NCBI GenBank assembly: GCA_018402565.1
Contig: JAGYIQ010000003.1
Span: 323,746 to 387,745 of the forward strand
DNA: 64,000 bases
Direction: 5' to 3'
Origin: Pirellulaceae bacterium
Lineage (GTDB): Bacteria > Planctomycetota > Planctomycetia > Pirellulales > Pirellulaceae
Shown: positions 45,736 to 54,497 of the stretch, in pieces
Numbering within the stretch: position 1 is the stretch's first letter
Layout of the letters: each line of letters begins with the position of its first letter
Position numbers and translations under genes: made by a program
The notes under the pieces: model-generated
The model's input: only the letters and a program-made list of their open reading frames with translations
Databases searched by the model: none
What the model was told of the DNA's origin: nothing

Positions 45736-48666
45736 ATGCCCCCACTCACGGAAGATGAAGCTCCTCGCGTCCCGCAGGCCACGCGTGATGAGATCGCCGA
45801 GGCCTACTTTGCCCAACTGCCCTTCCAGCCCTACCCCGTGCAAGAGGAGGCGCTGTTCGCTTGGTACACCAGCCAGCAAGGGGTGTTGGTCTGCGCTCCC
45901 ACCGGCACCGGCAAGACCCTGATCGCCGAAGCCGCCATCTTCGAAGCCTTGCAGCTCAATCGCAAAGCCTATTACACCACACCGCTGATCGCGCTGACCG
46001 ATCAGAAGTACCGCGAGCTCAAAGAGACCGTGATGCGCTGGGGCTACTCGCCGGACGTCGTCGGGTTGGTGACCGGTAATCGCAAACTCAATCCCGACGC
46101 CCCGATCCAGGTCGTCGTGGCGGAAATCCTGCTCAATCGCCTGTTGGATCCTGGCCAAGCCGATTGGCCGCAGGTCTGGGCGGTGGTGATGGACGAATTT
46201 CATTCGTTCAATGATCCCGAGCGAGGCATCGTGTGGGAGTTTGGGCTCAGTCTGCTGCCGCCGCAGGTCAAGACGCTGCTCTTGTCGGCCACGGTGGGCA
46301 ATAGTAATGAATTCGTCAATTGGCTGAAATTTCGCCACGATCGATCGTTGATGTTGGTGCAGAGCGGCGACCGGAAGATCCCCCTGACCTACCAATGGGT
46401 CGAGGACCAGACGCTACCCGAGCAATTGGAGCTAATGTTCGACGGTGACCCAGCCGTGCGACTGACCCCGGCCCTGGTCTTTTGTTTCAACCGCGACCAA
46501 TGTTGGACCGTGGCGGAATTGTTCAAGGGCAAAGCCTTGGTGACTTCCGACCAGAAGCAGCAGCTGTTGACCGAGTTGGATCAGTACGATTGGTCGCAAG
46601 GCGCGGGGCCGAAACTCAAGCAAATCTTGCAACGTGGCATCGGCGTGCACCATGCTGGTGTGTTGCCCCGCTACCGGCGGATTGTGGAAGACCTGTTCCA
46701 GAAGAAACTGCTGAGTGTCGCCGTATGTACCGAGACACTGGCGGCCGGTATCAATCTGCCGGCGCGATCCGTGGTCTTGCCCACGCTGATGAAAGGGCCG
46801 TTTAACAAAAAGACCTTGGTCGAGCCCAGCAGCGCGCAGCAGATGTTCGGTCGGGCCGGGCGTCCGCAGTTCGACGACCGCGGCTACGTGGTGGCCTTGG
46901 CTCACGAAGACGACGTCAAGTATTTCCGCTGGAAAGAAAAATTTGACCAAATCCCGGCGGACACCAAAGATGCCGGCTTGCTGAAAGCAAAAAAACAGCT
47001 CAAGAAGAAAATGCCACGGCGGCGAGACGGGGTCGTGTACTGGACGCAAAAGCAGTTCGAGCAGCTGCAGGTCGCCAAGTCCGCCAACCTGGAGTCCCGC
47101 GGTCCGATCCCCTGGCAGCTGCTGGCTTACATGCTCAACTTGCACGCCGATGTGGATCTGCTCAGGCAACTGATCGGCAAGCGTCTGCTCTCCAGCAATC
47201 AAATGGAGCAGCAGTACCTGGAGCTCAATCGGCGGTTGGTGGCGCTGTGGCGTGGCCGCTTCATCGAGTTGGAACCGCCGCCTCCCTTCGAGCGGGATGA
47301 TCTGGCCGCAGTCGCCGCCGTCGTGCCGCCGACGGAAGGGACGTCTGAGGCCGCCGAGGAGGAAGACGAGTTCGCGGAGAGCGAGCCGTTGGACGAGGAG
47401 GCCGGTGACGACACGGAGCACCGCGCCGCCGCGGGACAAGCCAACCGAGCCAAGCTGTCCCAGAACGCCAGCGGAAAGCTGGGCCCGAAGCAAACCGGCC
47501 AGCGCGATGCGGCAAGGTCCCGCGAGCCTGCAGCCGCGACCGAAGCCGCCGCGGCACCCGTGTTCGGCGGCTGGTTGGCGGCCGCGTTGCAACCGCCCAC
47601 GCCGGCCAAGTCCGCTCCGCCGGCTGCGGAGCCGGAGCGAGACCCCGTGGGCCCGACGGCTGAGTCGGAATCGGCTGCGACTGACGAACCCGAGCTGGCG
47701 TTTGCCAAGTTGTCCGGCGAAAATGCAAATAAGGGTCTATTTAATAAAACAGGGCCGAGCGGGACGACTGCTGCGACCAATCCAGCGGCCAATCCACCGG
47801 CCAGTGTGACAGACAGTGTGACAGACAGTGTGACGGCCAGTGCGACAGACAGCCTGCAGGCCAATGTGGCAAACCGTGTCACGGGCGCGAGTGGTGCGGG
47901 CGCGAGTGGTGCGGACGCGGTGGCGGCGGCAGCCAAGACCGCTCGACAGTTGCTGCTGGATTACCGGCCGCAACATGCTCGGGCCAACTTGCGGCTGGAT
48001 GATTTCATTCGCTTGCGGGCGATTCATCCGGTGTTTGGTATCTACTTGATCGATTTGTTGGCGGGGGCGGACGACGTCGAGCGGATCATGGCGGTCGAGA
48101 GTCTGCTGGAGATGCCCGCCTCGGTGGGCAGTGCGATTCGGGTCCCCTGGCCAGAAGAATTGCCCCTGGGCCCGCTGGCCCTCGAGCAATTGCACCCGCG
48201 TCTGTTGCGATTGGGTTTGGCCACGGTCGAAGAATTGGTCGGGCGACCGCCGGCCGACGAGGAGGACGATGCCCCGCGGGTCTGGACCGAAGAGCCGCCG
48301 GCCAAGATCATCTCGCTGCCGTTCAAGATTCAGCGGCTGTTCCAGTACGACAACCCGGGGATCGACGACGTCAAAGTCAAGCCGGTCTGGGTCATCGGGC
48401 GCTTGCGGGAGTTCAATTGGAACTTCAACAACTACATCACCAGCTACAAGCTGCAGAAGCAAGAAGGCATGATCTTTCGCCACTTGCTTCGCGGCATCTT
48501 GCTGTTCGAAGAGGTGGCGGAAGTGGGGCCCCGCGAGTGCGACTACTACGAGTGGTCGGATTTCTGGTACGGGCTGGCCGACGCCATGATCGACTGCTGC
48601 CAACAGATCGACGCCACCAGCACCGAGGAGATTTTATCAGAAACGAGACAAAGGGGTAAATCGTAA
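45736..48666 (+). CDS. Ski2-like DExH-box helicase with long disordered insert
   Basis: ATP-dependent RNA/DNA helicase of 976 residues. Motif I is 'APTGTGKT' (near 54), motif II DEFH (near 154, 'VVMDEFHSF'), motif III 'LLSATVG', motif V 'TETLAAGINLPAR' and motif VI 'QMFGRAGRPQFDDRG' (about 373-387). After the helicase core comes a Glu/Ala-rich region (about 520-730) containing 'SVTDSVTDSV' and 'GAGASGADA' repeats, and then a C-terminal planctomycete-type domain ('LRLDDFIRLRAIHPVFGIYL', 'NWNFNNYITSYKLQKQEGM'). It ends one base before a sirtuin gene. RNA processing is the family's usual role; the substrate is unknown. Confidence 0.9.
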   Translation: MPPLTEDEAPRVPQATRDEIAEAYFAQLPFQPYPVQEEALFAWYTSQQGVLVCAPTGTGKTLIAEAAIFEALQLNRKAYYTTPLIALTDQKYRELKETVMRWGYSPDVVGLVTGNRKLNPDAPIQVVVAEILLNRLLDPGQADWPQVWAVVMDEFHSFNDPERGIVWEFGLSLLPPQVKTLLLSATVGNSNEFVNWLKFRHDRSLMLVQSGDRKIPLTYQWVEDQTLPEQLELMFDGDPAVRLTPALVFCFNRDQCWTVAELFKGKALVTSDQKQQLLTELDQYDWSQGAGPKLKQILQRGIGVHHAGVLPRYRRIVEDLFQKKLLSVAVCTETLAAGINLPARSVVLPTLMKGPFNKKTLVEPSSAQQMFGRAGRPQFDDRGYVVALAHEDDVKYFRWKEKFDQIPADTKDAGLLKAKKQLKKKMPRRRDGVVYWTQKQFEQLQVAKSANLESRGPIPWQLLAYMLNLHADVDLLRQLIGKRLLSSNQMEQQYLELNRRLVALWRGRFIELEPPPPFERDDLAAVAAVVPPTEGTSEAAEEEDEFAESEPLDEEAGDDTEHRAAAGQANRAKLSQNASGKLGPKQTGQRDAARSREPAAATEAAAAPVFGGWLAAALQPPTPAKSAPPAAEPERDPVGPTAESESAATDEPELAFAKLSGENANKGLFNKTGPSGTTAATNPAANPPASVTDSVTDSVTASATDSLQANVANRVTGASGAGASGADAVAAAAKTARQLLLDYRPQHARANLRLDDFIRLRAIHPVFGIYLIDLLAGADDVERIMAVESLLEMPASVGSAIRVPWPEELPLGPLALEQLHPRLLRLGLATVEELVGRPPADEEDDAPRVWTEEPPAKIISLPFKIQRLFQYDNPGIDDVKVKPVWVIGRLREFNWNFNNYITSYKLQKQEGMIFRHLLRGILLFEEVAEVGPRECDYYEWSDFWYGLADAMIDCCQQIDATSTEEILSETRQRGKS

Positions 48667-48667
48667 C

Positions 48668-49381
48668 ATGAAGCAGCGATTGGTTGTGCTGAGTGGCGCG
48701 GGGGTCAGTGCCGAGAGTGGGATCCCCACCTTCCGTGGCAGCGACGGGCTGTGGGAGGGCCATCGTGTCGAAGACGTCGCCTCGCCTGAGGGCTGGCGGC
48801 GCGACCCGCAGCGGGTGCTGGAGTTCTACAACCAGCGGCGCAAGAAGGCCCTGGAAGTCCAGCCCAACGCCGGACACCGGATCCTGGCTCAATTGGAGCA
48901 GTTCTACCGAGTGACCGTCATCACGCAGAACATCGACACCCTGCACGAGCAGGCCGGCTCCTCAGAGGTCATTCATCTGCATGGCGTGATCACCGAGGCC
49001 CGCAGCACGGCGGAGCCCAGCCGGATCTATCCGATCGCCGGCTGGGAACTCAAGCTGGGTGATCGCTGCGAACGGGGCTCACAGCTGCGTCCCAACATCG
49101 TCTGGTTTGGCGAGCCCGTGCCGCTGATCGACACGGCGGCGGAGATCGCCGCCGAGGCCGATGTGATGGTGGTGGTCGGTACGTCCCTGTTGGTCTACCC
49201 CGCCGCGGGCTTGATCCACTGCCCACCGGCCCACGTGCCCAAGTTCGTGATCGACCCGCAGATCCCCGAAAACGCACGCGTGCCGAACATGACGGCCATC
49301 CCCCAAATCGCCAGCCAGGGTCTGCAAACGCTGTACGAACGCTTGGTCGGCGGACCGCACGCACCACCATTGGAACGCTGA
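48668..49381 (+). CDS. NAD-dependent protein deacylase (SIR2 family, zinc-less type)
   Basis: Removes acyl groups from lysine using NAD+. The 237-residue product has GAGVSAESGIPTFRG (10-24), 'TQNIDTLHEQAG' (86-97), the catalytic His in 'HLHG' (H105), and 'NIVWFGE'. The 'FYNQRR' segment holds the Tyr54/Arg57 pair of SIRT5/CobB-type desuccinylases. The zinc-ribbon cysteines are missing: between HLHG and WFGE there is 'RIYPIAGWELKLGDRCERG' with a single Cys. Such zinc-less sirtuins are known in Bacteroidetes-like lineages. It starts one base after the helicase stop, so the two are translationally coupled. Confidence 0.93.
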   Translation: MKQRLVVLSGAGVSAESGIPTFRGSDGLWEGHRVEDVASPEGWRRDPQRVLEFYNQRRKKALEVQPNAGHRILAQLEQFYRVTVITQNIDTLHEQAGSSEVIHLHGVITEARSTAEPSRIYPIAGWELKLGDRCERGSQLRPNIVWFGEPVPLIDTAAEIAAEADVMVVVGTSLLVYPAAGLIHCPPAHVPKFVIDPQIPENARVPNMTAIPQIASQGLQTLYERLVGGPHAPPLER

Positions 49382-49784
49382 CTTGCTTGCCGAGCCACTT
49401 GCGGGCACCTATCATCGACTCTCAGCCCGCGTCAGACGCAGCAACGACAAGTAGCATCAGACGCCGAAACGCCTGATGCTGTCGCAGATGAGATGGGTCG
49501 ACGAGTGAAAGAGGAGTACAGGTGGGGACGAGCTGTGGTGGGGACGAGTTGTGGTGGGGAAAAGTTGTGGTGGGGATAAGGGCAGGCGGGGATGAGAATA
49601 AACGCAGACGAGGACCGGTGAGGACGAGGGTTGGCCCAGAGCGATCCGAGCCCGCCGACCGCACGCGCAATTGGGGGAGCGACTAGCGGTCGGCCGCCGC
49701 GGCGTTTCGGTCGCGGACCCCTACCGGCGATCGGTCGGGCTGGTCGGGGAGCGAGCGGGTGGTTCGCGCCCCGCGACAGGCCGA
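49382..49784. other. Intergenic region with a 16-bp tandem repeat
   Basis: 403 bp between the sirtuin and the small lipoprotein (minus strand). Four 16-bp units of GGTGGGGACGAGTTGT occupy 49521-49584. Otherwise I see nothing defined. Confidence 0.7.
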
Positions 49785-50003
49785 CTAGAGGATACCGCCG
49801 TGGACTCGCATGGCGCGAGAATGATCGGGTTGATCCAAGAACCAGAACCGCCGCCATTCGTCTCGCATGGCGCGTTGGTTTTCGGAAGTGATGATCAACT
49901 CTTCCGTCCGCTCGACGGGGTCCGCCGAGTAGATGGGCAGAAAGCATCCGGTGCTTGTGCTGATTGCAACCGCCAACAGCGCTGCGACGATGATTCGTTT
50001 CAC
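49785..50003 (-). CDS. Small lipoprotein with WFxDQPxH...RVHGGI tail
   Basis: A 72-residue product starting at GTG 50003, selected because AGGAGG lies nine bases upstream. It has a short basic start (VKRIIVA), a hydrophobic core and lipobox-like 'STGC', so it is probably an exported lipoprotein. The C-terminus 'EWRRFWFLDQPDHSRAM' then 'RVHGGIL' resembles small conserved planctomycete proteins I recall with a WFTDQPSHLTP-RVHGGI ending. Function unknown. It is divergent from the large esterase gene. Confidence 0.7.
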   Translation of the reverse strand: MKRIIVAALLAVAISTSTGCFLPIYSADPVERTEELIITSENQRAMRDEWRRFWFLDQPDHSRAMRVHGGIL

Positions 50004-50162
50004 CTTGGTGTTCCTCCTATAACGCAACTACCATGTAGGCGTGTGGACAATGAAGTGACCTTGCCAGAAGTACCATCGACAGGACCGGAACAGAAAGTTT
50101 AATCCTCCCAATGGTTTTTGTCGGCAAAGCTTCGCTAGCCGTTAAATGTAAAGGACTCCCCC

Positions 50163-52820
50163 ATGAAGATCAGGCAAAAACTGCTAGCGAAGGTCGGCCG
50201 CGACCCTGGCCGAGACGCTGGCCGAGACGCTGGCCAAGCGGCTGGCCCCTCGGTTGTGTCCCGCTTTTTTCCAGGCTTCATTGCCAATGCCATCCTCATC
50301 GCCAGTCGCCGGCTCGGACGAACGACGCGAATCGTGCTAGCAATCACTGGGGGACTGGCGGCGGTGCTAGCGTGGCCACCCGTAGTGCCGCTGGGTGTGG
50401 CCCAGGGGCCGGCGGAGGCGACTGCTGCTGGGCCATTCGACGCGGGCGATGACTCGCCGGCCTGGCGGTTTTTGATGGCGGACCCGCGCTTGGGCGAGCC
50501 GCGGAGTTTGGATGCTTACTTCCCCTTCCAAGCTCCCACGGACTTGGAGTCGTGGTCGCGGCGGCGCGAGCGGCTGCAGGCGAGCTTGCGCACCGTGTTG
50601 GGGCTGGATCCCGAACCGCCCCGCGGGCCACTGAATGTGGTTATCTCGCCGCCGCTGGAAATGGACGGCTACAGCGTCGCCAAAGTCCGCTTCGAGAGCC
50701 TGCCGGGCTTTTTTGTGACTGGCAGCTTGTACCGCCCGCTCCCGGCCCAGCCGGACGCCGCGGCGGACGGGGCCGCTGGCAGTGTGCCCGAGCGTCGGCC
50801 AGCCATTCTCTGCCCGCACGGTCACTGGAGTCGTGGCCGGTTCATGTGGGCCAGTGACCAGGAGGTGCAGCGGGAATTGGACTCGGGGGCGGAGATCCAC
50901 GAGTCGGCGGCGCGGAGTCCGCTGCAAGCCCGCTGCGTGCATCTGGCGCGGATGGGCGCGGTGGTGTTTCACTACGACATGTTGGGCAATGCCGACAGCG
51001 TGCAGATCCCAGCGGGAATCGCCCACGTGTTTGCGCGGCAGCGCGAGCACCTGAACGCACCGGATGCTTGGGGCTTGTTCTCGGTCCGAGCGGAGTCGTA
51101 CTTCCAGAGCATCATGGGTTTGCAGACCTGGAACACGATCCGCAGTTTGGATTTTCTCGAGACCTTACCGGATGTCGACCCGCAGCGGATCGGCGTGACC
51201 GGGGCCAGCGGCGGTGGGACACAGACGTTTATGGTGGCGGCGCTGGATCCGCGCGTGCAGGTGGCTTTCCCGGCCGTGATGGTGGGGACGGCCATGCAGG
51301 GCGGCTGCGTCTGCGAGAATTGCAGTTTACTCCGCGTCGAGGGCGGCAATGTGGAGATTGCGGCTTTATTTGCGCCCAAGCCGCAGGGCCTGACGGCGGC
51401 CGACGATTGGACCAAAGAGATGGCGACCAAGGGCTTCCCTGAGTTGCAGCAGCTCTACGCGTTATACGGTGTTGCCGACAACGTGGAGCTGACCTCTCGC
51501 GTGGAGTTCGGTCACAACTACAACCGCTTTGGTCGCGAGGCGATGTATCGCTTGATGGCGCGGCACTTCGAGTTGCCCGACTTCCCCGAGCGGCCGTTTC
51601 AGCTCTTGCGGGACTATGAGATGTCGTGGCTGATCCCGGCACCGGCAGCGGACCACGACGAGTCGACGGAAGCCACGGAAGCCGCGGGCACTTCGCAGGC
51701 AACGGAGGCGACAGAGGCTGCCGGAACGGCTGCGGTGGCTGCGGCAGGAGCGGACGTTCCGCCGTTTGAGCCGGCGACGGGAGAGGCCTTTGAGATTCAA
51801 CTGCTGCAAGCGTGGCGGCGGGCCACGGAGCAAGCCTGGAGCGAGCGACTGGAGCGGATCCACACCGACCGGGCCGATGTCGACGGCTGGTTGGGATCGT
51901 GGCGGGCGCGTCTGCGGGACTTGTACTTGGGCCGTGACTATCGACTGCCCACCGACTTGCACTGGCTGCCGATCAGCGGTCATGACTTGACGCCGACGAT
52001 TCGCCGCAGTCAATGGCTTTTGATCGATCGTGGGACATGGCAGTGTGTCCCGGTAGCGGTGTATAGCGCGGTCGGCGACCCGGGGCGAGCGCTGCCACAC
52101 GAAGCGTCTCAAATCTGTCTCTACTTGGGTGATCAGGCCGATGCCATCTTGGACGAGCAAGGGCAACTGCCGGACTGGGCGGCAGAACGCGTGATGGCTG
52201 GGCAGCGAATTATGTGCATTGACATGTTAGGACAAGGCCGCTTTGTGCGCGGGGCCAAGTTCCAGATCGATGATCGTTGGCGGATGACCCAACGTGAGTC
52301 GGCGGGCTACGTGCTGGGGTACAACTTGCCCTTGGTGGGCCAACGGGCTCAGGATGTGTTGCAGGTCCTGGCGATGCTGAGTCCGTCGGCCGTGTCGGGA
52401 GCGGAGCCCGAGCAGCCGGCGACCAGACCGCGGGTGGACGTGGTGGCGGAGGGAGCGGGCGTACCGGTCTTCAGCGTGGCGGCATTGGCGCTGAGCGACT
52501 CCGGCGACGGCAGTCCCGCTGGGGAGACGCTCCAGCCGTCTCCTAACGCGTGGGAAGTGCGTTTGGGACAAGTCGAACTGCGCGACGGCGATTTTCGCTT
52601 TGTCGATGTACCGACGATTCGTGGGGAGCACTTCCTGCCCGGTGTGGCGGTGGTGGGTGATCTGCCGGGTCTGTGGCGACTCAATCGCCTGCCGCGCGTG
52701 ATCGTACGCGTGGCCGACGTGGACGGCGCGAGTGGCGGAGGGAGCTGGGCGGAGGTCAATCGAACGCGGGCGGCGGTCGGTAGTCCACCGCTACAGGTGC
52801 AGCCCGGAGGAGATCGGTAA
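50163..52820 (+). CDS. Exported alpha/beta-hydrolase (acetyl-xylan-esterase-like)
   Basis: An 885-residue protein. A long N-terminal leader contains a 'GRDAGRDAGQAAG' repeat and a hydrophobic segment 'IVLAITGGLAAVLAWPPVV' (about 57-75), consistent with export. The hydrolase part has 'CPHGHWSRGRFMW' (oxyanion region), the nucleophile elbow 'GVTGASGGGTQTFM' (Ser near 353), conserved 'CVCENC', and 'FGHNYNRFGREA' with the likely catalytic His. A repeat-rich Thr/Ala/Glu linker (about 498-530) leads to a C-terminal extra domain. Related planctomycete proteins are annotated as acetyl xylan esterases; the substrate is not proven. The LuxR-type regulator gene starts one base after its stop. Confidence 0.8.
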   Translation: MKIRQKLLAKVGRDPGRDAGRDAGQAAGPSVVSRFFPGFIANAILIASRRLGRTTRIVLAITGGLAAVLAWPPVVPLGVAQGPAEATAAGPFDAGDDSPAWRFLMADPRLGEPRSLDAYFPFQAPTDLESWSRRRERLQASLRTVLGLDPEPPRGPLNVVISPPLEMDGYSVAKVRFESLPGFFVTGSLYRPLPAQPDAAADGAAGSVPERRPAILCPHGHWSRGRFMWASDQEVQRELDSGAEIHESAARSPLQARCVHLARMGAVVFHYDMLGNADSVQIPAGIAHVFARQREHLNAPDAWGLFSVRAESYFQSIMGLQTWNTIRSLDFLETLPDVDPQRIGVTGASGGGTQTFMVAALDPRVQVAFPAVMVGTAMQGGCVCENCSLLRVEGGNVEIAALFAPKPQGLTAADDWTKEMATKGFPELQQLYALYGVADNVELTSRVEFGHNYNRFGREAMYRLMARHFELPDFPERPFQLLRDYEMSWLIPAPAADHDESTEATEAAGTSQATEATEAAGTAAVAAAGADVPPFEPATGEAFEIQLLQAWRRATEQAWSERLERIHTDRADVDGWLGSWRARLRDLYLGRDYRLPTDLHWLPISGHDLTPTIRRSQWLLIDRGTWQCVPVAVYSAVGDPGRALPHEASQICLYLGDQADAILDEQGQLPDWAAERVMAGQRIMCIDMLGQGRFVRGAKFQIDDRWRMTQRESAGYVLGYNLPLVGQRAQDVLQVLAMLSPSAVSGAEPEQPATRPRVDVVAEGAGVPVFSVAALALSDSGDGSPAGETLQPSPNAWEVRLGQVELRDGDFRFVDVPTIRGEHFLPGVAVVGDLPGLWRLNRLPRVIVRVADVDGASGGGSWAEVNRTRAAVGSPPLQVQPGGDR

Positions 52821-52821
52821 G

Positions 52822-53463
52822 TTGTTGCGGCATTCGGTCCTGGTCTTGAACGACTTGCGCTTGATTCGTTGGGGCGTGGCAGCGCTGTTTCAGGGCTCTC
52901 CGCTGATGTTGGTGGGCGAAGCGGAGACGGTCGAGCAGGCGCGGGCCATTCTGCAGACTCAGCCGTTGGATCTCTTGCTGATGGAGGCTCGGTTGGGTCA
53001 AGCGGATGTATTGGCCGCGGTCCAGGAATTTAAACTGGATTACCCGCAACTTCCGGTACTGGTATATTCCGCCTACGACTACCCGACCGTCATCGCGCGG
53101 AGCAATCACTTTGGTGCGTCGGGCTTCTTGCGACTGAGCACATCGCGCGACGAGTTAATCGCGGCCTGTTTGAAAGCCATCCGACACGAGAGCTTGTGGA
53201 CGACGGAGGACTTGCGGCGAGTCAGTCTCAGTTATTCGTTGCAGCGGAGCGATACCGAACACGACGTGCCGTTGTCGAAACGCGAAGTGCAAATCCTGCG
53301 TTGGTTGTGTCGTGGCATGTCCAATAAGGAGATTGCCGCGCGGCTGGATGTCAGTTGCGAAACGATCAAGGAGCATGTCCAACATGTGCTCCGCAAGCTC
53401 AAGGTGACCGATCGCACGCAGGCCGCCATCTGGGCCACGCGTTTGGGCCTGTTTTATGACTAG
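52822..53463 (+). CDS. LuxR/NarL-type regulator with atypical receiver (Glu at phosphoacceptor site)
   Basis: A 213-residue regulator. The start is TTG 52822, with GGAGGAG nine bases upstream; this fits directly after the esterase stop. The receiver domain (1-120) has the right shape ('VLVLNDLRLIRWGVAALF', 'LPVLVYSAYDYP', 'GASGFLRLS') but the phosphoacceptor position reads 'LLLMEARLG': Glu replaces Asp. The conserved Lys after 'GxL' is also changed. The C-terminal LuxR helix-turn-helix is normal ('LSKREVQILRWLCRGMSNKE', 'TIKEHVQHVLRKLKV'). It may therefore act without phosphorylation, in a fixed state. No sensor kinase is next to it. Confidence 0.85.
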   Translation: MLRHSVLVLNDLRLIRWGVAALFQGSPLMLVGEAETVEQARAILQTQPLDLLLMEARLGQADVLAAVQEFKLDYPQLPVLVYSAYDYPTVIARSNHFGASGFLRLSTSRDELIAACLKAIRHESLWTTEDLRRVSLSYSLQRSDTEHDVPLSKREVQILRWLCRGMSNKEIAARLDVSCETIKEHVQHVLRKLKVTDRTQAAIWATRLGLFYD

Positions 53464-53562
53464 TGCTTTGACACCGTTGGCTTCATGCCGGCGGGGCGAT
53501 GACTGACCGGCTACCGTCACCTCCAAATAATCAAAAAGAAGGCACTCGACCCCTTGGCCACA
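53464..53562 (+). repeat. Single copy of the hairpin repeat family
   Basis: One type A unit (CTTCATGCCGGCGGGGCGATG, then AATAATCAAAAAGAAGG...CCCCTTGGCCACACCG) in the forward orientation, matching the 30.4-kb array. It follows the LuxR gene directly and leads into a palindromic element. Confidence 0.8.
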
Positions 53563-53733
53563 CCGCCCACCTTCCCGGGCTTGAGGGCTTGCTGATTTTT
53601 CCGTAGCGGAATGCGTCAAGCATTTCGATTGAGGCGAGGACGCAGTGTTGTTGCCCGATTTCCTTGAATCGGGCAGCAAATTCGCGAGCAAGTCTGGAAA
53701 AATCAACAAGCCCCAAGCCCGGATGGTGGGCGG
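53563..53733. mobile_element. 171-bp MITE-like palindromic element
   Basis: The ends are imperfect inverted repeats of about 38-40 bp: left 'CCGCCCACC' and 'GGGCTTGCTGATTTTTCC', right the complement with a few mismatches. The centre holds a second perfect stem, GCCCGATT-TCCTTG-AATCGGGC (53653-53674). No coding frame. The outer 'CCGCCCACC(A/T)TCC' also appears alone beside other repeat units (about 30463), which links it to the hairpin repeat family. Confidence 0.65.
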
Positions 53734-53774
53734 AATGTAGACGAGCAGCCCTCTGCTGGTTGGAGATTTGATTT

Positions 53775-53858
53775 GGACAGAGGAATGAGGACAGAGGAAT
53801 GAGGACAGAGGAATGGGGACAGAGGAATGGGGACAGGGGAATCGGGACAGAGGAATAG
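53775..53858. repeat. 14-bp intergenic tandem repeat
   Basis: Six 14-bp units of GGACAGAGGAATGA with variation at the last two bases, between two copies of the junction hairpin. Confidence 0.9.
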
Positions 53859-53984
53859 GAACAGCAGTAGACCCGTAGCCCTCTGCTGGTTTGGGGTGAG
53901 TATGGCAGGACGTGGCCGTCGTACTCGTACTCAGGCTTTGGCGGTACTCTTACTCCTACTCGAATCCGAGCCGAGGTTAACGAG

Positions 53985-54193
53985 GGCCATGTGACCAAGG
54001 GGCAACGAGCCTTCTTTTTGGTGGTTGGGGGAGGGCGTTCTAGCTACCCAAACTTTCGCTCCGGCGGGGTGAACCCGCACGGGGGCGATGTGGCCAAGGG
54101 GCAACGGGCCTTCTTTTTGATTATTGGGGGAGCGCGGTAGCTGGTCAGTCATCGCCCCATCGGCACGAGGCCGGATGGTGGGCGGAATGTAGA
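53985..54193 (-). repeat. Hairpin repeats, inverse orientation (second island)
   Basis: Two constant blocks (CCAAGGGGCAACG...CCTTCTTTTTG) with B/C-like ('CCCAAACTTTCGCTCCGGCG') and A-like ('CAGTCATCGCCCCATCGGCA') variable blocks, inverted relative to the 30.4-kb array and in the same order as at 32.9-33.2 kb. Confidence 0.8.
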
Positions 54194-54204
54194 CCAGCAG
54201 CCCT

Positions 54205-54490
54205 CTGCTGGTTTGTGATTGAGAGCCGACGTTGGTTGGTGTTGGCTCGGAGACTGTTTTAGTCGAGTGGTATGTTATCGGTCTCTCGTCGGTTGAGGCA
54301 TCTCAATAAGAGTTGGGCTCGAAAGGGTTTGGAAGTCTGCGTACCGTGGAGCTGGTTCATGCGACCGCGCACGCCGCCGGTCGTGCGGGTGAAGGTCGCT
54401 GCGGGGTCTTGTCTGTCGGTCACGTCGAGCAGGGTGCAGCGCACGCCTCTGGCGTTGCGGTTAAACACCGCCGCCGCGTCCTATCTGAAG
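54205..54490. repeat. Diverged single copy of the 296-bp repeat
   Basis: About 286 bp alignable with the tandem units at 33243-34130. The 5' third is more diverged; the 3' part ('GACCGCGCACGCCGCCGGTC', 'GCAGCGCACGCCTCTGGCGT') is almost identical, so the conserved core is the structured half. It is preceded by the perfect junction hairpin CCAGCAG-CCCT-CTGCTGG (54194-54211). Confidence 0.85.
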
Positions 54491-54497
54491 GGTGGTG

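Noticed and set aside
53563..53733. Integron attC site
   Set aside because: The palindrome lacks the core GTTRRRY/RYYYAAC boxes and there is no integrase or cassette array nearby.
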